Shown one piece after another: positions 59,405 to 64,000 of a DNA stretch of 64,000 bases. The translations under genes and the position numbers were made by a program. Position 1 is the stretch's first letter, and every line of letters starts with the position of its first letter. Source of the DNA: Dysidea avara (lineage: Eukaryota > Porifera > Demospongiae > Dictyoceratida > Dysideidae); assembly GCF_963678975.1 (NCBI RefSeq), contig NC_089274.1, positions 30,505,053 through 30,569,052 on the forward strand, in the 5' to 3' direction. A model generated the notes under the pieces. That model was not told where the DNA came from and did not search any database. It saw nothing but the letters and a program-made list of their open reading frames with translations.

Positions 59405-60360
59405 AGATATCTTGTAACAAGCAAGTAACTATATAGATCTAATGTCGGCTTTACAAACTTTGTATAGGCCTACATGACGATCAATTCAATTCTAAACAGA
59501 ATATTAAAATTCAATAATCATCAAGACACACGGTAGTATGTCGTGCGGCCCAAGAAGTCGGCGCGCCACACTGTGAGTATATTTACAGGAAGAAAGTAAA
59601 CGTGATTTTCACACCTTTGTAGCTCCGTGATTCCTTATCCGATTGAAACCAAAGATGCTACAGAAGTGCCGGCTAGGTAGGGAAGTCAATGTGAAGAAAA
59701 TCGCTCCAGCCATTTCCAAAATACAAGTGGCCAAACTTTGGGGTTTTTTTCTTCGTTTTTTTCTTCTTTTTGCACACTTTGCAAAATCCGCCGTAAAACA
59801 CAAATGGGTGCTCCAATCGGGCTGAAATTTGGTATACGTAAAGGGCTCATTAAGGCGAATCTCAGTACCAAGTTTGGTAGGAATCCGATGAACATTCACA
59901 GAGTTATTACCAATTATTTGCGTAAAATAAGGTCGAAGGTCTGTCACTCCCACAGGGTAAACCGCTTGAAGGAATAAGCTGAAAATTGCTATGTAGATGG
60001 AGTAACTATCGTAGGAGTGCCTTTTTGTGGTTTGAAAGGAATCCAGTTAAGGGCCATCGAGATATGACACAAAATCCAACCTGTGTAACAATTACGCGAT
60101 CGATTTTTATGAATAAAAAAACTATTAGTTTTCACGTCTACCAGGAAAACCGCTTAGAGTAATGAGCTGAAAATCGATGTGTAGCTGGAATAATTATAAT
60201 AGAAAGTCCTTGCAGTAGTACAGAAGAATCGGATTACATACCACTGAGTTATGATTCCAAAGCCAACTACGTGTAGCATATGCGAGATCGAGATACTCTA
60301 ATAGAACAGTCACCCTAATAGAGCATTCACCTACATTTATAACTTAGTCCAATATAGATT
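59405..60360. other. Repeat-like, no gene
   Basis: Frames at 59609-59977 on both strands lack domains. A dimeric form of the ACTGCTCTATTAGAGTA motif (reverse complement) lies at 60286-60330, directly before the minisatellite. Confidence 0.4.
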
Positions 60361-62618
60361 ATTCTGTAGGGAGTTCAGCTACAACAGTTAATCTTATAGA
60401 CAAATCACTACAAGCAAGTCACCCTGTAGAGAGTTCAGCTACAAATATGTCGCTGTAGAGATTCAGAACATTACAAGTCACACTGACGAGAATCCAGTTA
60501 TAAACAAGCCATCCTGTACAGAATTCAGCTACAAACAAGTCACTGCGTAGAGGGTTCAGCTACAAAAAAAGCTAACCAGTAGAGAGTTCATCTAGATCAG
60601 CTAGCTACAAACAAGTTACTTTATACAATGTTCAGCTACAAGTAAGTCATTCTGTAGAGAGTTCAGCTACAACCAAGTCACTCTGTAGTCCTAACAAGTC
60701 ACCGTGTAGCTGGAGAGTTCAGTAACCAATCAAAAAACCACTCTGTAAAGAGTTCAGCTATACAAACATGTTATAACTCTATAGAGAAAGTTATAACTCT
60801 ATAGAGAGATCAGCTACAAGACATCACCTTATAGAGAGTTCAGTTACAAAGAAACCACCATGTAGAGAGTTCAGCTGCAAACAAATCACACTGTAGAGAG
60901 TTCAGCTATGAACAGATCACCCTATAGAGAGTTCAGTTAGTTAAAGTCATCCTTTAGAGAGATCAGCTAGAAGGATCACCTTGTAGAGAGTTCAACTGCA
61001 AATAAATCACCCTGCAGATAGTTCAGCTACAAACAAGTCACCCTGTAGAGAGATCAGCTACAAAAAGCCATCATATAAAGAGCTCAGATGCAAACAAATC
61101 ACCCTGTAGAGAGTTCAGCTATGAACAGATCACCCTGTAGAGAGTTCAGCTAGAAAAGGTCATCCTGTAGAGAGATCAGCTACAAGGATCACCTTGTAGA
61201 GAGTTAAACTACAAATAAATCACCCTACAGATAGTTCAGCTACAAACAAGTCACCCTGTAGAGAGATTAGCTAGAAGAAGTTATCTTGTAGAGAGTTCAG
61301 CTACAAAAAACCATCATATAAAGAGCTCAGCTGCAAACAAATCACCCTGTAGAGAGTCCAGCTACGAACAGATCACTCTGTAGAGAGATCAGCTAGAAGA
61401 AATCACCTTGTAGAGAGTTCAGCTACAAAGAAACCACCATGTAGAGAGTTCAGCTGCAAAATAATCATCTGTAGTGAGTTCAACTCCAAACAAATCATCT
61501 GTAGACAGTTCAGCTGCAAACAAATCTGTAGAGAGTTCAGCCATAAACAAGTTCACCCTGTAGAGAGATCAGCTAGAAACAAGTCACCGTGTAGAGAGAT
61601 CAGCTACAAAGAAACCATCCTGTAGAGAGTTCAATTACAAACAGATAACCCTATAGTGAGTTCAGCTAGAAACAAGTCACCGTGTAGAGATCAGCTAGAA
61701 ACAAGTCACCGTGTAGAGATCAGCTAGAAACAAGTCACCGTGTAGAGAGGTCAACTACAAAGAAACCATCCTGTAGATAGTTCAATTACAAACAGATAAC
61801 CCTATAGTGAGTTCAGCTAGAAACAAGTCACTGCGTGTAGAGAGATCAGCTAGAAACAAGTCACCCTGTAGAGAGATCAGCTATAAATAAACCATCCTGT
61901 AGAGAGTTCAGCTACAATCAAGTTACACTATAGAGAGATCAGCTAGAAACAAACCATCTTGTAGAGAGTTCAGTTGCAAAAAAAATTATCCTGTAGAGAA
62001 TTCAGCCACCCTGTAGAGAGTTCAGCTAGAACAAGTTACCTTGTAGAGAGTTCAGCTACAAAGAAACCAGCATGTAGAGAGTTCGGCTACAAACAAATCA
62101 TCTGTAGAGAGTTCAGTCAGAAACAAGTTCACCCTGTAGAGAGATCAGCTAGAAATAAGTCACCCTGTAGAGAGATCAGCTACAAAGAAACCATCCTGTA
62201 GAGAGTTCAATTACAAACAGATAACCCTATAGAGAGTTCAGATCAGCTAGAAACAAGTCACCGTAGAGAGATCAGCTAGAAACAAGTCATCCAGAGATCA
62301 GCTAGAAACAAGTCACCCTGTAGAGTGATCAGCTACAAAGAAACCATCCTGTAGAGAGTTCAATTACAAACAGATAACCCTATAGAGAGTTCAGATCAGC
62401 TAGAAACAAGTCACCGTAGAGAGATCAGCTAGAAATAAGTCATCCAGAGATCAGCTAGAAACAAGTCACCCTGTAGAGTGATCAGCTACAAAGAAACCAT
62501 CCTGTAGAGAGTTCAATTACAAACAGATAACCTTATATAGAGAGTTCAGCTAGAAACAAGTCACCACGTAGAGAGATCAGCTAGAAGAAGTTACCTTGTA
62601 GAGAGTTCAGCTACAAAA
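60361..62618 (+). repeat. Minisatellite, 30-bp unit, array 2
   Basis: About 2.26 kb of tandem units around CCTGTAGAGAGTTCAGCTAC followed by AAACAAGTCAC, with GATCAGCTAGAAACAAGTC variants. Unit lengths range from 20 to 32 bp. The distal part is organised in a higher-order repeat of 153 bp (GATCAGCTACAAAGAAACC at 62174, 62327 and 62480). The 75-codon frame 61974-62201 is repeat-derived. It is the inverse counterpart of 2110-2745. Confidence 0.95.
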
Positions 62619-62632
62619 AAAAATCGTCATAC
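62174..62632 (+). repeat. 153-bp higher-order repeat
   Basis: Three starts of GATCAGCTACAAAGAAACC are spaced exactly 153 bp. The first two periods share even the irregular segment TCATCCAGAGATCAGC, which shows block-wise amplification; the third is partial. Confidence 0.85.
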
Positions 62633-64000
62633 GGTGCGGGAAGTCATAAACCCCCGCGAATACATCTCGACTTCATTGATTAATAACTTTTTGATGCTGC
62701 ACTTGAAATTTGGACTGCATAATCCCTGTATATTGATCATTTTTGGACATAAAAAGCTTTTATGTCTGTAATGATTGAAGACTATTGCTGGTAAATCAAT
62801 AACAATGTCATGTTTTAACAATTTTTTTAATTTCTGATGTAAGAGTACTGAGATCTTGCTAGCTATTATGCTGGTCAATGGTATTGATACCCCCAACAAA
62901 ATGGTAAGACAGAATTTTGATTTATGGTTGTTCTGGTGATTTATTCAAGTTTTTGGTAAAATCAAGTCGTTTTCTTCAAAATTAAATTTCTCACTAGTGG
63001 ATACTTCAATAGCTCTACAAATTGGTATGCATGGAGATTAGATAATATATAAAAATTCCCTAAGACAGTTTTTTAATACTATTAAAAATGATGGATTTGG
63101 GTTGTTATGGATAACTGCGTGTAAATGACACAGCCCATCTTTATTATCTGCTTCTGTATTTTAGCACCTAAATGTTATCCCAATAAGGTTTGTGACATTT
63201 CTGATCTTTTAGGATGATTATCTGAAACTGTAGACTGTCACAGAGTGTTTAAGTTTCAACTCCCACAACACTTATATCCTTACACCTCAACACATGCAGC
63301 TACCCTATGATTAACTGGGTTGTGCCTCCACTGGGGGTTGGCTGTCATTATTAACAACTGATTACATTTCACACACAATCGACAAATCCTACCATACAAT
63401 AAAAACTTGGAATAAAAAAATGGGGTGGGGGCTTGCAAATTCATAATAAACTAACAAAAAAATTCAGAGCAGTCCAGCCCAAAACTACTCTAGGAAAAAT
63501 CTGGTGGCTTTTTTTTTTTTATTTTTAAACCACCAGGGAAAACCCCAAAAAGCACCACCCCAATGTATGCATAAAACACGTGACAATTTAAAAAAAAAAA
63601 AAAAAAAAAAACAAGTTATGTCCAATCACAATCAAGTCCATAATCTTTCCATCCAATTCATCATCATCTACCTAACAATCTGTTAAGGAAAATAAGGGAG
63701 GGAGGGGCCAACCTACTTATGTTGTACACGTGGCATAGATTGAATATAATGCACACTACACACACCTTGCGTCACGTGATGACATGACGCAATACCACAC
63801 CCCATTCATGTGGGAGCTTATTTTCCTGCTCTTTCACTTTGTTCAGACGCTAGAAAATACACCTATGTGATGTTAAAATGTGTCATTGAAAGGCAGAAAT
63901 TTAAGTGTAGGAAAAGTTGTTATTACTTTTTGGCCTTACACGGGCAGCCAAGTTAATTAACTTGGAAATCATATTTGCATCACTCAAAATATGTGCCTTC
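62633..64000. other. No gene supported
   Basis: The minus-strand frame 62627-62899 abuts the minisatellite and has no domain. Homopolymers occur at about 63510 (T) and 63589-63611 (A). A segment near 63750-63830 is an inverse relative of 52055-52110. Confidence 0.4.

Noticed and set aside
60361..62618. Possible CRISPR-like array of about 30-bp repeats
   Set aside because: Units are contiguous and variable with no unique spacers; it is a eukaryotic minisatellite.
62627..62899. 90-codon minus-strand frame next to the minisatellite
   Set aside because: No domain; its ends fall in repeat sequence.

Overview
The window looks like nuclear DNA from an invertebrate animal, most likely a demosponge. 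It is AT-rich and gene-poor, and it is full of inverted-repeat DNA transposons (MITEs), LINE relics, SINE-like units, microsatellites and minisatellites. The one clearly intact gene is split by six introns of about 50 bp, which suits a compact early-branching metazoan genome. The organism call is inference from gene structure and repeat style, not from a diagnostic marker.

Layout. 1-9 kb: two of three copies of a dispersed (CA)n-cored repeat, a minisatellite (30-bp unit) and several MITEs. 9.7-11.1 kb: a giant palindrome with arms of about 600 bp. 11.1-12.5 kb: two more terminal-inverted-repeat (TIR) elements. 12.7-16.2 kb: two decayed, oppositely oriented reverse-transcriptase polyprotein relics, the second split by a hAT-like MITE; a tRNA-like unit lies between them. 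16.5-24.3 kb: palindromes, two inverted copies of an element with a 20-bp satellite core, a LINE reverse-transcriptase relic and more MITEs. 24.7-30.1 kb: a long decayed multi-exon gene ending in a PHD finger and interrupted by an element with a 9-bp target duplication. 30.8-35 kb: SINE-like units, a LINE C-terminus and two TIR elements. 35.5-39.3 kb: third copy of the (CA)n repeat, carrying a hAT-like element that itself contains a TTAA-flanked element. 39.7-44 kb: MITEs. 44.8-47.4 kb: a broken Ulp1/SENP-like protease and, on the other strand, a broken gene of unknown family. 48.6-53.6 kb: MITEs, including the sister copy of the 15-kb hAT MITE. 57.0-58.4 kb: intact seven-exon cyclin B gene with CCAAT and CHR/E2F-like sites upstream. 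59-62.6 kb: foldbacks and a 2.3-kb minisatellite with a 153-bp higher-order repeat.

Only cyclin B reads as a working host gene; most other coding traces carry stops or frameshifts and look transposon-derived. Several non-autonomous elements keep readable target-site duplications (TSDs), so their insertion events and nesting order can be reconstructed: 8 bp for hAT-like, 9 bp for a MULE-like family, TTA and TTAA for others. No coding trace for a hAT, MULE or piggyBac transposase was recognised, so any mobilising enzymes would have to be elsewhere.
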